Origin: Helicobacter heilmannii
GTDB lineage: Bacteria; Campylobacterota; Campylobacteria; Campylobacterales; Helicobacteraceae
Assembly: GCF_001283065.1 (NCBI RefSeq)
Contig: NZ_CDMK01000002.1
Coordinates: 342,050-406,049 of the forward strand
Reading direction: 5' to 3'
DNA: 64,000 bases
Below, piece by piece: positions 56,269-64,000 of the stretch. Position numbers and translations under genes: made by a program. Each line of letters opens with the position of its first letter. The stretch's first letter is position 1. Below the pieces are notes generated by a model. That model saw nothing but the letters and a program-made list of their open reading frames with translations. It was not told where the DNA came from and searched no databases.

Positions 56269-56586
56269 ATGTCTAGTTATATTGAATTAACAAATGAAAA
56301 TTTTGATGTGGAAACTCAGAGCGGAGCAGTGGTCGTAGATTTTTGGGCACCTTGGTGTGGGCCTTGTAAAATGCTCTCACCCGTCATTGATGAGTTGGCG
56401 AGTGAATACGCCGGTCGGGCTAAGGTGTGTAAAGTGAATACAGACGAACAAGAAGAATTGGCTGCCCGCCATGGCATCCGCAGCATCCCCACCGTCTTTT
56501 ACATGAAGGACGGCAAAATACTCAACCAAACCGTGGGGGCACTCTCCAAACAATCCTTGAAAGACAACATTGACAAACTCCTCTAA
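56269..56586 (+). CDS. trxA: thioredoxin 1
   Basis: A 105-residue thioredoxin with the active site WAPWCGPCK, cis-proline in [11 protein letters not shown] and the usual length. Cytoplasmic disulfide reductant for peroxiredoxins and ribonucleotide reductase, and protective against oxidative stress. Its end overlaps the candidate trxB start. Confidence 0.97.
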   Translation: MSSYIELTNENFDVETQSGAVVVDFWAPWCGPCKMLSPVIDELASEYAGRAKVCKVNTDEQEELAARHGIRSIPTVFYMKDGKILNQTVGALSKQSLKDNIDKLL

Positions 56587-57532
56587 TGCATCTTTGTTAG
56601 ACTTGGCGATCGTTGGCGGGGGTCCGGCGGGGTTGAGCGCGGGACTTTACGCCACAAGAGGGGGGCTTAAGGAGGTGGTGTTGTTTGAGAAGGGCGCGCC
56701 TGGAGGACAGATCACTTTCAGCAGTGAGATCGAGAACTACCCCGGGGTGCGTGAGATTGTGAGCGGGCTAGACTTCATGCAACCTTGGCAGGAGCAGTGC
56801 TTTCGCTTTGGCTTAAAACATGAAATGGCTTTAGTAACCCAAATCAAGCCCAGCGGGGCGCATTTTGCGATTCTTACTGATGAGAATAAAGTCTTTCACG
56901 CAAGGAGCGTGGTTTTAGCCACAGGCGGCCGGCCTAAAAGGGCGGGTGTGAAGGGTGAAAACGAATTTTGGGGCAATGGGGTGAGCACCTGCGCAACCTG
57001 CGATGGCTTCTTTTACAAGAATAAGGAGGTGGCGGTTTTGGGCGGGGGAGACACTGCCCTAGAGGAAGCCCTTTATTTGGCCAAAATCTGCGCTAAAGTC
57101 TATCTCATCCACCGCCGCGACACTTTCCGTGCCGCCCCCATTACCCTAGAAAAAGCCAAGAACAACCCCAAAATCGAGTTTCTCACCCCAGCCGTGGTTG
57201 AAGAAATCAAGGGTGATTCAAGCGGGGTTAACACCGTTGTGTTTAAAAACACCCATACAGGCGTGCTAAAAGAGCTATCTGTGCCCGGGATTTTCATCTT
57301 TGTGGGCTATGAGATCAATAACGATGTGTTAAAACAAGACGACAAGAGCATGCTCTGTGCTTGCGACCCTTATGGGGCAGTTGTGGTGGATTTGGCGATG
57401 AAGACAAACATAAAAGGGCTCTTTGCCGCTGGAGATGTGCGCACACAGGCGGCCAAACAGGTGGTCTGTGCGGCCGGAGATGGGGCCACCGCCGCGCTCT
57501 CGGCCCTTGCTTATTTGGAGGGACATTCTTGA
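56570..57532 (+). CDS. trxB: thioredoxin reductase
   Basis: FAD/NADPH flavoprotein that reduces thioredoxin. FAD fold [17 protein letters not shown], active site CATCDG, NADPH fold [16 protein letters not shown] and C-terminal FAAGDVR. The start is uncertain: TTG at 56570 overlaps trxA by 17 bases, and a TTG at 56594 would begin at LLDLAIVGG, closer to the H. pylori protein. Neither has a convincing ribosome binding site, so coupled translation from trxA is likely. Confidence 0.95.
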   Translation: MTNSSNASLLDLAIVGGGPAGLSAGLYATRGGLKEVVLFEKGAPGGQITFSSEIENYPGVREIVSGLDFMQPWQEQCFRFGLKHEMALVTQIKPSGAHFAILTDENKVFHARSVVLATGGRPKRAGVKGENEFWGNGVSTCATCDGFFYKNKEVAVLGGGDTALEEALYLAKICAKVYLIHRRDTFRAAPITLEKAKNNPKIEFLTPAVVEEIKGDSSGVNTVVFKNTHTGVLKELSVPGIFIFVGYEINNDVLKQDDKSMLCACDPYGAVVVDLAMKTNIKGLFAAGDVRTQAAKQVVCAAGDGATAALSALAYLEGHS

Positions 57533-58305
57533 CACAAGCGTTGCAAGTAGGCATCTCGGGAGCAAGTGGCAAGGTCGGAGGCTTACTCGCCAAAGAGATA
57601 CAAAAGCACCCTCACCTAGCCCTATCCAGTATCTTTTTACGCCAAAATTTAAGCCTACAACTCGCCCAAATCCTGCCCCAAGAGACCTTTGTAACCAACG
57701 ATGTGGAGCAGTTTCTCGCCCACTGCCAGCTTGTGATCGACTTTTCCTCACCCAAGGCTTTGGACACACTCTTATCTGCACTGCTTCAAACCCCTCTGCC
57801 CCTTGTGTGCGGCACAACGGGCTTGCAAGAGCAGTGGCAGGTTTTGGCAGAGCTGAGCCAAAAAGTCCCTGTTTTATATGCATCCAACATGTCCTTAGGC
57901 GTGGCGGTACTCAATGAAGTGGTTGGGGCGGTGGCAAAAAACTTAGAGCACGCTGACATTGAGATTACCGAGATCCACCACCGCTTTAAAAAAGACGCGC
58001 CCAGCGGGACGGCCCTAACTTTAGGGCAAACTTGCGCCTACGCTCGTGGGGTGGATTTCAAAGAGGTGTGCCAAGAACACAGAGAGGGGGCACGCAAAGA
58101 GGGCGAAATCGGCTTTACGAGTCTAAGAGCAGGCGATGTGGTGGGGCGACACACCGTGGGCTTTTATTTAGACGGGGAGTATTTGGAGCTCAGCCACACC
58201 GCCACAGACCGCAATATTTTTGCCAAGGGCGCGCTCGAAGCGGCCAAGTGGCTTTCCGTCCAAAAACCTGGGCTTTATAACATCCAAGACATTTACCGCT
58301 CTTAA
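57529..58305 (+). CDS. dapB: 4-hydroxy-tetrahydrodipicolinate reductase
   Basis: Second step of the diaminopimelate/lysine branch. 258 residues from the TTG at 57529, which overlaps the trxB stop (TTGA) and has GGAGGGACATTC upstream; longer frames are shadows of trxB. N-terminal [15 protein letters not shown] nucleotide fold, catalytic [16 protein letters not shown] and [17 protein letters not shown]. pylori keeps dapB elsewhere, so its place after trxB is a rearrangement. Confidence 0.93.
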   Translation: MTQALQVGISGASGKVGGLLAKEIQKHPHLALSSIFLRQNLSLQLAQILPQETFVTNDVEQFLAHCQLVIDFSSPKALDTLLSALLQTPLPLVCGTTGLQEQWQVLAELSQKVPVLYASNMSLGVAVLNEVVGAVAKNLEHADIEITEIHHRFKKDAPSGTALTLGQTCAYARGVDFKEVCQEHREGARKEGEIGFTSLRAGDVVGRHTVGFYLDGEYLELSHTATDRNIFAKGALEAAKWLSVQKPGLYNIQDIYRS

Positions 58306-59144
58306 AGAGCGTGCATTGTACTCCCTAGCCCACAGATATCCCCCACGATAACTTTTTAAGGTAGGTTGTGTGCATGGGGGCTTTAGTCCGTTTGTGCGCT
58401 GATTTTATGTGGTGCTGGCCACTAAACACCAAATCTAAAGCACCGCCACACACACCCTCTTGCTTAGAAAAAAGTACAAACAAGTGTGCGTAGGCAATGA
58501 CTACTTTTAAGCTGGGGGAAACATCAGAAGCAGCAAAATAACTCTATAAAATCCATAGTTTATTTTTGCCACATAAGCCCCAAATTTAGCCAAACAAACG
58601 CTGCCTTTAATATACAGAGTTTCTAGTAAATGAGCACTCCCTTCCTCAAAAGACCTCATGTTAAAAGTTGTAAACTTAGCTTGAAGATACAAGAGACAAA
58701 AGTACAAGCTTTACTCAGAGTCGAATGGAATAAGGATACTGCAAGAAGTCTAGCTTTATAGAATTGGATAAAGTTTGGTAGGATGGTTTATAAGCAGGTG
58801 TGTAAACTCAGCTCCACATTGGAGTGAAAAGCTCATAGCTAGGGAATTGGGTTAAAATATAAAATACCTAAACCCTTCAATAAAAATTAATCAGATAACA
58901 AGCGCAGCTTCCAAAGAGAAACTAGAAACTACAATAGCGAGATGTGTATTTGGACAAGAGGTCGTTATTAAAAAACTCAAGAAGTACCGTGTAATGTGCA
59001 TAGGGTAGAAAATTCTAAACCAGCAACCTCTTCTAGAAAGCATCGGTCAAAGCCATGGTGGTTTTTATATTTTCTTCTCACGATAACAACCACACATAAA
59101 ATCTAGATTCGAAAGATTGTTTGCGCAAGTTTCCGTTTAACCAT

Positions 59145-59178
59145 TCTATCTTATTCAAGAATCTATCTTATTCAAGAA
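59145..59178 (+). repeat. perfect 17-bp tandem duplication
   Basis: The unit TCTATCTTATTCAAGAA occurs twice back to back, at 59145-59161 and 59162-59178, about 65-100 bases upstream of ytfJ. Two identical copies suggest a recent slippage duplication or an operator pair for the ytfJ promoter. Confidence 0.85.
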
Positions 59179-59211
59179 TTAGAAATGGGGTGAGGATTTA
59201 CATAAATCTAG

Positions 59212-59217
59212 TATAAT
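59212..59217 (+). promoter_or_regulatory. -10 element of ytfJ
   Basis: TATAAT in CTAGTATAATTC, 26 bases before the ytfJ ATG and about 33 bases after the 17-bp duplication. Confidence 0.65.
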
Positions 59218-59242
59218 TCACAGATCTAATCTAAGGTGTAAC

Positions 59243-59791
59243 ATGAAAAAGATATTTTCAAGTCTGTTGTTGGTTGTTGGCATGGTGCAAGCCACGAATA
59301 TCGCTTTAAACCAGCCATTAAAGGAGGTGGTGGTGGAGGACAAGGGTGAGCTTATCTTGCATGGCAACTCCATCGACTACAAGAAGTGGGACAGCAAAAG
59401 CCTAGTGGGCAAGGTGCGGATTTTGCAGCACATAGCGGGGCGCAAAAGCGTAAAGGCCGAAAACCAACCTCTCATGGATAAAATCGTGGCAGCGCACTTT
59501 GATGCACACAAATACCAAACCACTAATATTATCAACATAGACGATGCTATCATGGGTACAGGGCTTTTTGTTAAGGGGGAAACCAAAAAGGCAAAAAAAG
59601 AGCACCCAGACAGCCAAGTAGTGATGGATATTGACGGCGTGGTGCAAAAGGCGTGGGATTTAAAAAAGCAAGAGAGTTTGATTGTAGTTTTGGATAAGGC
59701 GGGCAAGGTACACTTCGTGCACGAGGGCAAGCTCACAGATGCCCAAATACAACAAGTGCTGGATTTAGCGAAAAAGTTGCAACAAGAATAG
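59243..59791 (+). CDS. YtfJ-family periplasmic thioredoxin-fold protein
   Basis: A 182-residue exported protein: signal peptide (cleavage after VQA), then a thioredoxin-like domain without a CxxC pair. Strong family signatures: LVGKVRILQHIAGRKS, YQTTNIINIDDAIMGTG and the VVLDKAGKVHFV strand, aligning along its length with E. coli YtfJ. The function of the family is not established. Unusual in Helicobacter as far as I know, and flanked by gene-poor DNA, which suggests acquisition. Confidence 0.88.
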   Translation: MKKIFSSLLLVVGMVQATNIALNQPLKEVVVEDKGELILHGNSIDYKKWDSKSLVGKVRILQHIAGRKSVKAENQPLMDKIVAAHFDAHKYQTTNIINIDDAIMGTGLFVKGETKKAKKEHPDSQVVMDIDGVVQKAWDLKKQESLIVVLDKAGKVHFVHEGKLTDAQIQQVLDLAKKLQQE

Positions 59792-59892
59792 GGGCTTTAG
59801 CAGGGCACATGCCCTTAAATCCCGCCACCCCTTGGCACGCAGGCACGCAATTTTGGGTTGGCCCAAAGTGGTGGGCTCTCGTTTTTAAAGTT

Positions 59893-61341
59893 TTAATGCG
59901 TATACCCCACAGGTACGACCTTGCCATCTTCTGCTGTGCGCTTGATGCGCTTGGTGCGTGTGTTGTCTAGCTCTTTAATCGCCTGCTTTAGATCCTTTAA
60001 GAACAAAGACATTTGTTCCATGCTCTGATCCGCCCTAACGACTACACGCATCACCGACACCTCCTGAAAGTTCGCCGGCAAAGGATAGGCGGGCACTTGC
60101 CAGCCATTAAAGCGCAGGTGCTCGGCTAAATCATATAAATCCCATTGTTTTTCTTGCACCGTCTTTTTGCTCAAACTCCAGCACACAATGGGGATATTTT
60201 GCCCCTCGTTGATGATGTCAAATAGCCCTAAAGACTTGATCCCCCTTGCCAAGAACAGCCCCACATCGCGGGTTTTGGCATGCACTGCTTTATACCCCTC
60301 AAAGCCCCAGCGTACAAAGCAGTAATACTGTGCCCAAATTTGTGAACCCGAGCGGGAAAAGTTGATTTGAAAAGTGGGCTCAAAGTCGCCCAAATACGCC
60401 ACTTTAAATACCAATTCTTCGGGCAAATACTCTTTATCCCGCCACAGCACCCAGCCAATTCCCGGATAAATGAGCCCGTATTTATGCCCCGAAGTAGAGA
60501 TAGACACAACATTTTTTAAACGGAAATCCCACGCTAGATCGGGTTGCATGAAGGGTAGATACAGCCCCCCAGAGGCCGCATCCACATGGATGGGCACGCT
60601 CAATTTGGCGCGCTGGTTGTACTCGCTTAAGAGTTGGTCTAAGGCCACGATGTCGTCAAAACCGCCTGTGTAGGTGATGCCCATGATAGGCACAATGCCA
60701 ATCGTGTACTCATCACAAAGAGCAATTGCTTTTTTAGGGTCTAGGGTGAGGTTGTTAAAATCGCTTAGGGGCACTTCGCGCAGCTCAATGTCCCAATACA
60801 CGCAAAACTTCTCCCACACCACTTGGTAACCAGAGCTCACGATAAGATTAGGCTTTTTGGCTGTAATGTCGATACCTAAAGCTTGTGCCCTCTTGCGCCA
60901 GCGGAATTTCATCGCCATCCCGCCCAGCATACACGCCTCAGACGAGCCCACGGTGGAGGTACCCATGTAGTCCTCATCAGTGTTGGCACTCCATAGGTTA
61001 GCGATGATATTCACACATCGTTTTTCAATCTCTGTGGTTTGAGGGTACTCGGCCTTGTCAATGGCGTTGGTTGCCATGGAGTCGAGCATGATTTTTTTAG
61101 CCTCCTCCTCCATGTAGGTTTGCACAAAGGTACAAAGGTTATAGCGGGGGTTGCCATCGTGCATCATCTCATCGGAGACCAGCTGGTAGGCGATGCGCGG
61201 GTCCATCATCTTTTGCCCGATTTTCTCGCGGGGCAACAAGACATCGCTTTCTATGCTGCCAAAAATGGGCGTGGATGAGCTGTCCGCTTTGAAAACAAAT
61301 TTCTCTTCATCTCTGTCGATGTGGCTTTTCTTGTGTAGCAT
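59893..61341 (-). CDS. gadB: glutamate decarboxylase
   Basis: PLP enzyme converting glutamate plus a proton to GABA and CO2, a classic acid-resistance reaction. 482 residues against about 466 in E. coli. STVGSSEACMLGGMAMKFRWRKR near 128, HVDAASGG and the PLP lysine in SISTSGHKYGL are present, and the C-terminus ends YTH, keeping a histidine near the position that caps the E. coli enzyme at neutral pH. RBS GGAGG. No glutamate/GABA antiporter (GadC) is in this window. H. pylori does not have this gene as far as I know. Confidence 0.95.
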   Translation of the reverse strand: MLHKKSHIDRDEEKFVFKADSSSTPIFGSIESDVLLPREKIGQKMMDPRIAYQLVSDEMMHDGNPRYNLCTFVQTYMEEEAKKIMLDSMATNAIDKAEYPQTTEIEKRCVNIIANLWSANTDEDYMGTSTVGSSEACMLGGMAMKFRWRKRAQALGIDITAKKPNLIVSSGYQVVWEKFCVYWDIELREVPLSDFNNLTLDPKKAIALCDEYTIGIVPIMGITYTGGFDDIVALDQLLSEYNQRAKLSVPIHVDAASGGLYLPFMQPDLAWDFRLKNVVSISTSGHKYGLIYPGIGWVLWRDKEYLPEELVFKVAYLGDFEPTFQINFSRSGSQIWAQYYCFVRWGFEGYKAVHAKTRDVGLFLARGIKSLGLFDIINEGQNIPIVCWSLSKKTVQEKQWDLYDLAEHLRFNGWQVPAYPLPANFQEVSVMRVVVRADQSMEQMSLFLKDLKQAIKELDNTRTKRIKRTAEDGKVVPVGYTH

Positions 61342-61363
61342 ACAAACCTCCGTGAAATAAGCT

Positions 61364-61369
61364 TGTATA
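61364..61369 (-). promoter_or_regulatory. extended -10 element of gadB
   Basis: On the minus strand TGTGCTATACAAGC contains TG-N-TATACA, an extended -10, about 25 bases upstream of the gadB start and just before its GGAGG ribosome binding site. Confidence 0.5.
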
Positions 61370-61604
61370 GCACAAGTGGGTAAATGGGAGTGGATTATGT
61401 AGTTTGTTTGGGGCTTTGTGTTTTGGAGGTTATCCGAGTTGCACCCTAAAAATTCCTATTTATAGGGTGCATTGCGGGCGCGCCACAAGCTCCCACATCC
61501 TCTGCAAGGATAGAATCAACGATGAATAAACCGCCCGAATAGGCGTACAAATACAAAAAAAATGATAAAATAGCAACCCAGTTTGTAAGAACCAGGAGAT
61601 CGGC

Positions 61605-62000
61605 ATGTGCCTATGTGGTTTTAGTTCGTATTTTGACATGGTTAAGGCGGCTCTCAAGAATAAAAACTACCAGAAGGCAAAAGAGTTCCACTCCAAAGCT
61701 GAGAGCGGCATGTGTGGTCGTAAGTACTACCGCTTAGGGTTGTTGTATTTTAAGGGTGACGGGGTGGTCCAAGATAGAACAAGAGCGTTTGACTATTTTT
61801 TAAAAGCCATCAAGCATGGAGAGATTAGAGCCTACCACGCCTTGGGACTCATTTACCAATACGGGTATGAAAGACCACAAGACATCGTCAGAGCCAAAAG
61901 ATGTTTTGAAAAGGGAGCAGAGATGGGGGATTTCGTGGCCAAGATCGCATTAGAAAGATTGTTAAGAAGCCATAGCTATCGCCTTAGGAAAGCATCATAG
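61605..62000 (+). CDS. Sel1-repeat protein
   Basis: A 131-residue helical-repeat protein from an ATG with AGGAGATCGGC upstream. Two Sel1-like repeats: YYRLGLLYFKGDGVVQDRTRAFDYFLKAI and AYHALGLIYQYGYERPQDIVRAKRCFEKGAEMG. It lacks a signal peptide and the paired cysteines of exported Hcp proteins, so it is probably cytoplasmic or a truncated relative. It is flanked by gene-poor DNA, and the partner is unknown. Confidence 0.78.
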   Translation: MCLCGFSSYFDMVKAALKNKNYQKAKEFHSKAESGMCGRKYYRLGLLYFKGDGVVQDRTRAFDYFLKAIKHGEIRAYHALGLIYQYGYERPQDIVRAKRCFEKGAEMGDFVAKIALERLLRSHSYRLRKAS

Positions 62001-62390
62001 GGCAACTCTTTCTGCTCTGACCTCTATCTAATTTGGTGTGTCTGCCCGCTGAGTCATTATATTGAGATGCCCGTGCGTGTTGTCGTTTTTTATAAAACAT
62101 GCTGTTCAAGTGAGGGTGGGTGTGCCCTTGGTTGCCAAACCCACCAATGGATAGGTTTTGGTGTTTCTTTGTTTAAAATGATTGCGCGCAAGGAGAAGGC
62201 AAAATCCACCCCACAGAAGGTCCATGGCACGCCCTTGTTTTGCGCTTCTAATCATCTATAAATCTACTCCTCTGCTTTATTCATAGATAAAGGGCATCGC
62301 ATGCTTTCTATTCAAGGGGCGTGGACTTTGAGGGGATTTGCCCCAAGCCGTGCTAAAATAGGCCTTTATCCAAATAAAACAAGGACAAAG
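62001..62390 (+). other. gene-free stretch between the Sel1 gene and kdsC
   Basis: About 390 bases. A 64-codon plus-strand frame (62067-62261) and a short minus-strand frame show no family signature. The kdsC frame opens at 62301, but the ribosome binding site puts the start at 62391. I see no RNA gene. Confidence 0.5.
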
Positions 62391-62882
62391 ATGGCGGTTT
62401 TAAAGGTCTTTTTATGCGATTGTGATGGGACTTTGACGGACGGAGGGATGTATTATTTAGAAAGCGGGCAACAATTTAAAAAGTTTAGCGTGGCCGATGG
62501 GATCGGCTTTGAACTCTTAAGGGAGGAGGGGATCAAAACAGGCATTTTAACGGGCGAAGTCACACCCATAGTCGAGCACCGCGCCAAGAGGTTGAAAATG
62601 GATTATCTGTACCAGGGGTGTAGACCACAGGGCAAGCTAGAGGCGTTGAAAGAAATTTGTACCAGAGAAAATATCAGCCTAGAAAATGTCGCCTATGTAG
62701 GCGATGACCTCAATGATATCCCTGTATTGGAGTGCGTGGGCTTTAAGGGCTGCGTGGCTAATGCCCATCCCCATTTAAAAGCCTTGCCCGGCATTGTCAT
62801 CTCGCCTAAAAATGGGGGCGAGGGTGGTGTGCGCGCGCTCATTGATTTATGGCTAAACAACCCTAGAGAGCTAAGGAGTTAA
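62391..62882 (+). CDS. kdsC: HAD phosphatase, 3-deoxy-D-manno-octulosonate 8-phosphate phosphatase type
   Basis: C0-type HAD phosphatase of the KdsC/YrbI family, making Kdo for the LPS core. 163 residues from the ATG at 62391, preceded by AAGGACAAAG. HAD motif I DCDGTLTDGGMYY, motif II in ILTGE, lysine in QGCRPQGKLEAL and motif III/IV GDDLNDIPVL. Corresponds in length and motifs to H. pylori HP1570. The neighbouring lptC-type gene expected from H. pylori is absent, replaced by a pseudogene. Confidence 0.88.
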   Translation: MAVLKVFLCDCDGTLTDGGMYYLESGQQFKKFSVADGIGFELLREEGIKTGILTGEVTPIVEHRAKRLKMDYLYQGCRPQGKLEALKEICTRENISLENVAYVGDDLNDIPVLECVGFKGCVANAHPHLKALPGIVISPKNGGEGGVRALIDLWLNNPRELRS

Positions 62883-62883
62883 C

Positions 62884-63508
62884 CATGCTCCAAGCTTTAA
62901 AAGAAAGTCTCAAATCTTTGGCCATGATGATGTCCAACAACCCCCCTAGCTAAAAATTACTATAAGGGGGATGGGGCGATCTTGATGCTGCACGAAATCC
63001 CCCAAGTTTCAGGTGGGCATGACCCCAGTGTGGCATTTTTAGACAGCTTTTGAACTCGGCTTAAACAAAAGGGGTACGACTTTGTGGACTTGGATGAGAT
63101 TTGCGATCTTTTAGAGCAAGACAAGCTCCTACAAAACGCTGTGCACTTCAGCCTAGTTGATGACTTTGTCTGTACTTACACCAATGCCGCTCCCGTTTTT
63201 AAGGTGCATAACGCCCATTTCGTTCAAAGAACCCCAGCCACACCAAGACCCATCCTAGACTGGCTAGACTCGCCCATAAAACGCCGTTTTAGAAGAGATC
63301 AAATAGGCAACGCACTTTTAAAGGAGCTTTTAGGGGTTTAAGACCAAGCACTTTGTATCCCTTTGGGCGCGTGGGCGATGCAGGCTTAAAAGAAGTTGAA
63401 GTCATTTAAGTCTTGGGTTTAAGAAGTGCGGTCACCATAAGGCGGGGCACACTCTTTAACACCCATCGAGATTCTCTAGCTTACTTGCCCCACATCATGC
63501 TCACCTAA
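62884..63508 (+). pseudogene. polysaccharide deacetylase, multiply inactivated
   Basis: Remnant of a NodB-fold deacetylase. It starts after kdsC with an ATG and 23 codons (MLQALKESLKSLAMMM), then a stop. In another frame KNYYKGDGAILMLHEIPQVS..DPSVAFLDSF, a TGA at 63051, then QKGYDFVDLDEICDLL and HFSLVDDFVCTYTNAAPVFK, where the catalytic TFDDG has become SLVDD. After a TAA at 63339 a third frame reads STLYPFGRVGDAGLKEVEV-stop-VLGLRSAVTIRRGTLFNTHRD and ends at 63508. At least two frameshifts and three internal stops: clearly dead. The intact gene probably modified surface glycan or LPS. Confidence 0.85.
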
Positions 63509-63567
63509 AACATGCCTTTGCATGGGATTTGGCGTTTGAGGGAACACCAAATCGCGCGGCTTTGGGC

Positions 63568-64000
63568 TTAGTGCTTGCCCTGCCAGCCTAAAAGTTTTTT
63601 CAGGTTAAATTTAAATCTGATCCACAAATCGATGGCCTTAAGCACCAAAGAGGGGGTAACTTTGTTCTTTTCCTTGATGTGTGCCCACTCGGCAAAGATT
63701 TCACATTCTTTATGCGATCCCAGCCCATCATCACGCCACCTAGCCAACACCACATCTTTTGCTAAAAAAGAGGGGAAGTTGTGGTAAGAGCGCAACAAAT
63801 GTTCGTAATCCATGCTATAAACCAAGCTTTCATCAAAGAGACCATAGGTTTTAAAATAGTTTCGATGGATGAGCAAGCCTTGGTGCTGGATCATTTTGTG
63901 CAACAGAATTTTTTATTAAAGTCTTTGAGATAGGGTGAAGTGTAGAGCACTTCGCCCGTGTGCGCCACACGCTCAACGCGCGCGCTCACCAATCCCCCTT
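63568..64000 (-). pseudogene. glycosyltransferase family 2, frameshifted and cut by the window edge
   Basis: C-terminal part of a GT2 enzyme. The main frame (63568-63903) reads KMIQHQGLLIHRNYFKTYGLFDESLVYSMDYEHLLR and ends in an amphipathic basic tail. The upstream 95 bases encode the preceding part in another frame (SARVERVAHTGEVLYTSPYLKDFNKKF, then a stop a few codons later). The break coincides with an A6 run on the coding strand (63909-63914): seven A would join the frames as DFNKKILLHKMIQHQ. Either phase-variable or a pseudogene. The N-terminal nucleotide-sugar domain lies outside the window. Confidence 0.7.

Larger units (their letters stand above)
58306..59242 (+). other. gene-poor AT-rich stretch of about 0.9 kb
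   Basis: No convincing gene on either strand. The only open frame of note (58507-58707, minus, 66 codons) has no family signature or ribosome binding site. Plus-strand frames contain frequent stops, with scattered coding-like words (for example WNKDTARSLAL and NWIKFGRMVYKQVC around 58727-58800), consistent with remains of a decayed gene that I cannot identify. A short hairpin (CGCTCT/AGAGCG at 58296-58310) follows dapB, and a 17-bp tandem repeat lies near the end. Confidence 0.5.

Noticed and set aside
57361-57528. N-terminal extension of the dapB frame
   Set aside because: It is the off-frame reading of trxB; the DapB fold begins at the TTG at 57529, which has a ribosome binding site.
58507-58707. 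66-codon minus-strand frame in the gene-poor stretch
   Set aside because: No ribosome binding site, no recognisable motif and composition like the surrounding non-coding DNA.
59802-59815. Terminator hairpin after ytfJ (AGGGC/GCCCT)
   Set aside because: The stem is only five base pairs and no T-run follows, so it is too weak to call.
62067-62261. 64-codon frame with several cysteines before kdsC
   Set aside because: Cysteine spacing fits no known motif and there is no start signal; kept only as part of a gene-free region.

Overview
This window reads as chromosome of a gastric Helicobacter other than H. pylori (the H. felis / H. bizzozeronii / H. heilmannii type). A FlaA flagellin, an ArsR/ArsS acid-response pair, an LPP20-family lipoprotein, the flavodoxin FldA and several gene orders match H. 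pylori as I remember it: cytochrome c553-hemW (HP1227-1226), the block HP0274 to HP0265, HP0247-0249, PAP2-fliF-fliG-fliH-dxs (HP0350-0354), ilvC-minD-minE-dprA-ruvX (HP0330-0334), yebC-hemB-arsS-arsR (HP0162-0166) and hom-yraN-trxA-trxB (HP0822-0825). Periplasmic nitrate reductase (napA/G/H), a 2-keto-acid decarboxylase, a PurF homologue, glutamate decarboxylase, PEP carboxylase and a CitMHS citrate carrier set it apart from H. pylori. The species assignment is inference.

Layout. 1-3 kb: cytochrome c553, hemW and flaA. 3-4.7 kb: keto-acid decarboxylase. 4.7-14.6 kb: a long minus-strand run with a TrpC-like pseudoenzyme, a TPR protein, a YkgJ-type cysteine protein, a PilM/N/O-like trio, a DUF374 acyltransferase, MiaB, an HP0268-type nuclease, an aminofutalosine-deaminase-like amidohydrolase, a dihydroorotase-like pseudoenzyme and CcdA. 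14.6-19.8 kb plus strand: DEAD-box helicase, IlvE, an SPFH protein, a small membrane protein, FldA and a lipoprotein. 19.8-25.8 kb minus strand: napA-napG-napH and the citrate carrier. 26-32 kb: PAP2 phosphatase, fliFGH and dxs. 32-42 kb is the most accessory-looking part: a stop-interrupted lpxR, flgG, a very large membrane protein with a nuclease-like core whose reading frame is broken at a C8 tract, a FecA-like TonB receptor with a possible NikR operator and a damaged signal-peptide frame, and a Ser/Arg-rich exported protein. 42-58.3 kb is mainly housekeeping. 58.3-64 kb is loose and decaying: two gene-poor stretches, ytfJ, gadB, a Sel1 protein, kdsC, a wrecked polysaccharide deacetylase and a frameshifted glycosyltransferase at the edge.

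How the genes work together. Motility is covered by FlaA, FliF/G/H, FlgG and perhaps the PilMNO-like trio. Acid and nitrogen physiology by ArsRS, GadB and an ammonia-compatible PurF. Anaerobic respiration by Nap and futalosine-type menaquinone synthesis. Surface variation by LpxR, the deacetylase, the glycosyltransferase and the phase-variable membrane protein. The most novel item is the locus at 34109-37052: a predicted membrane-anchored protein with a four-cysteine motif, an E...D...QxK (PD-(D/E)XK-like) core and C-terminal glycine-zipper helices. Removing one base from a C8 tract would fuse its two frames into one 980-residue protein. I found no rRNA, tRNA, CRISPR array or intact insertion sequence.
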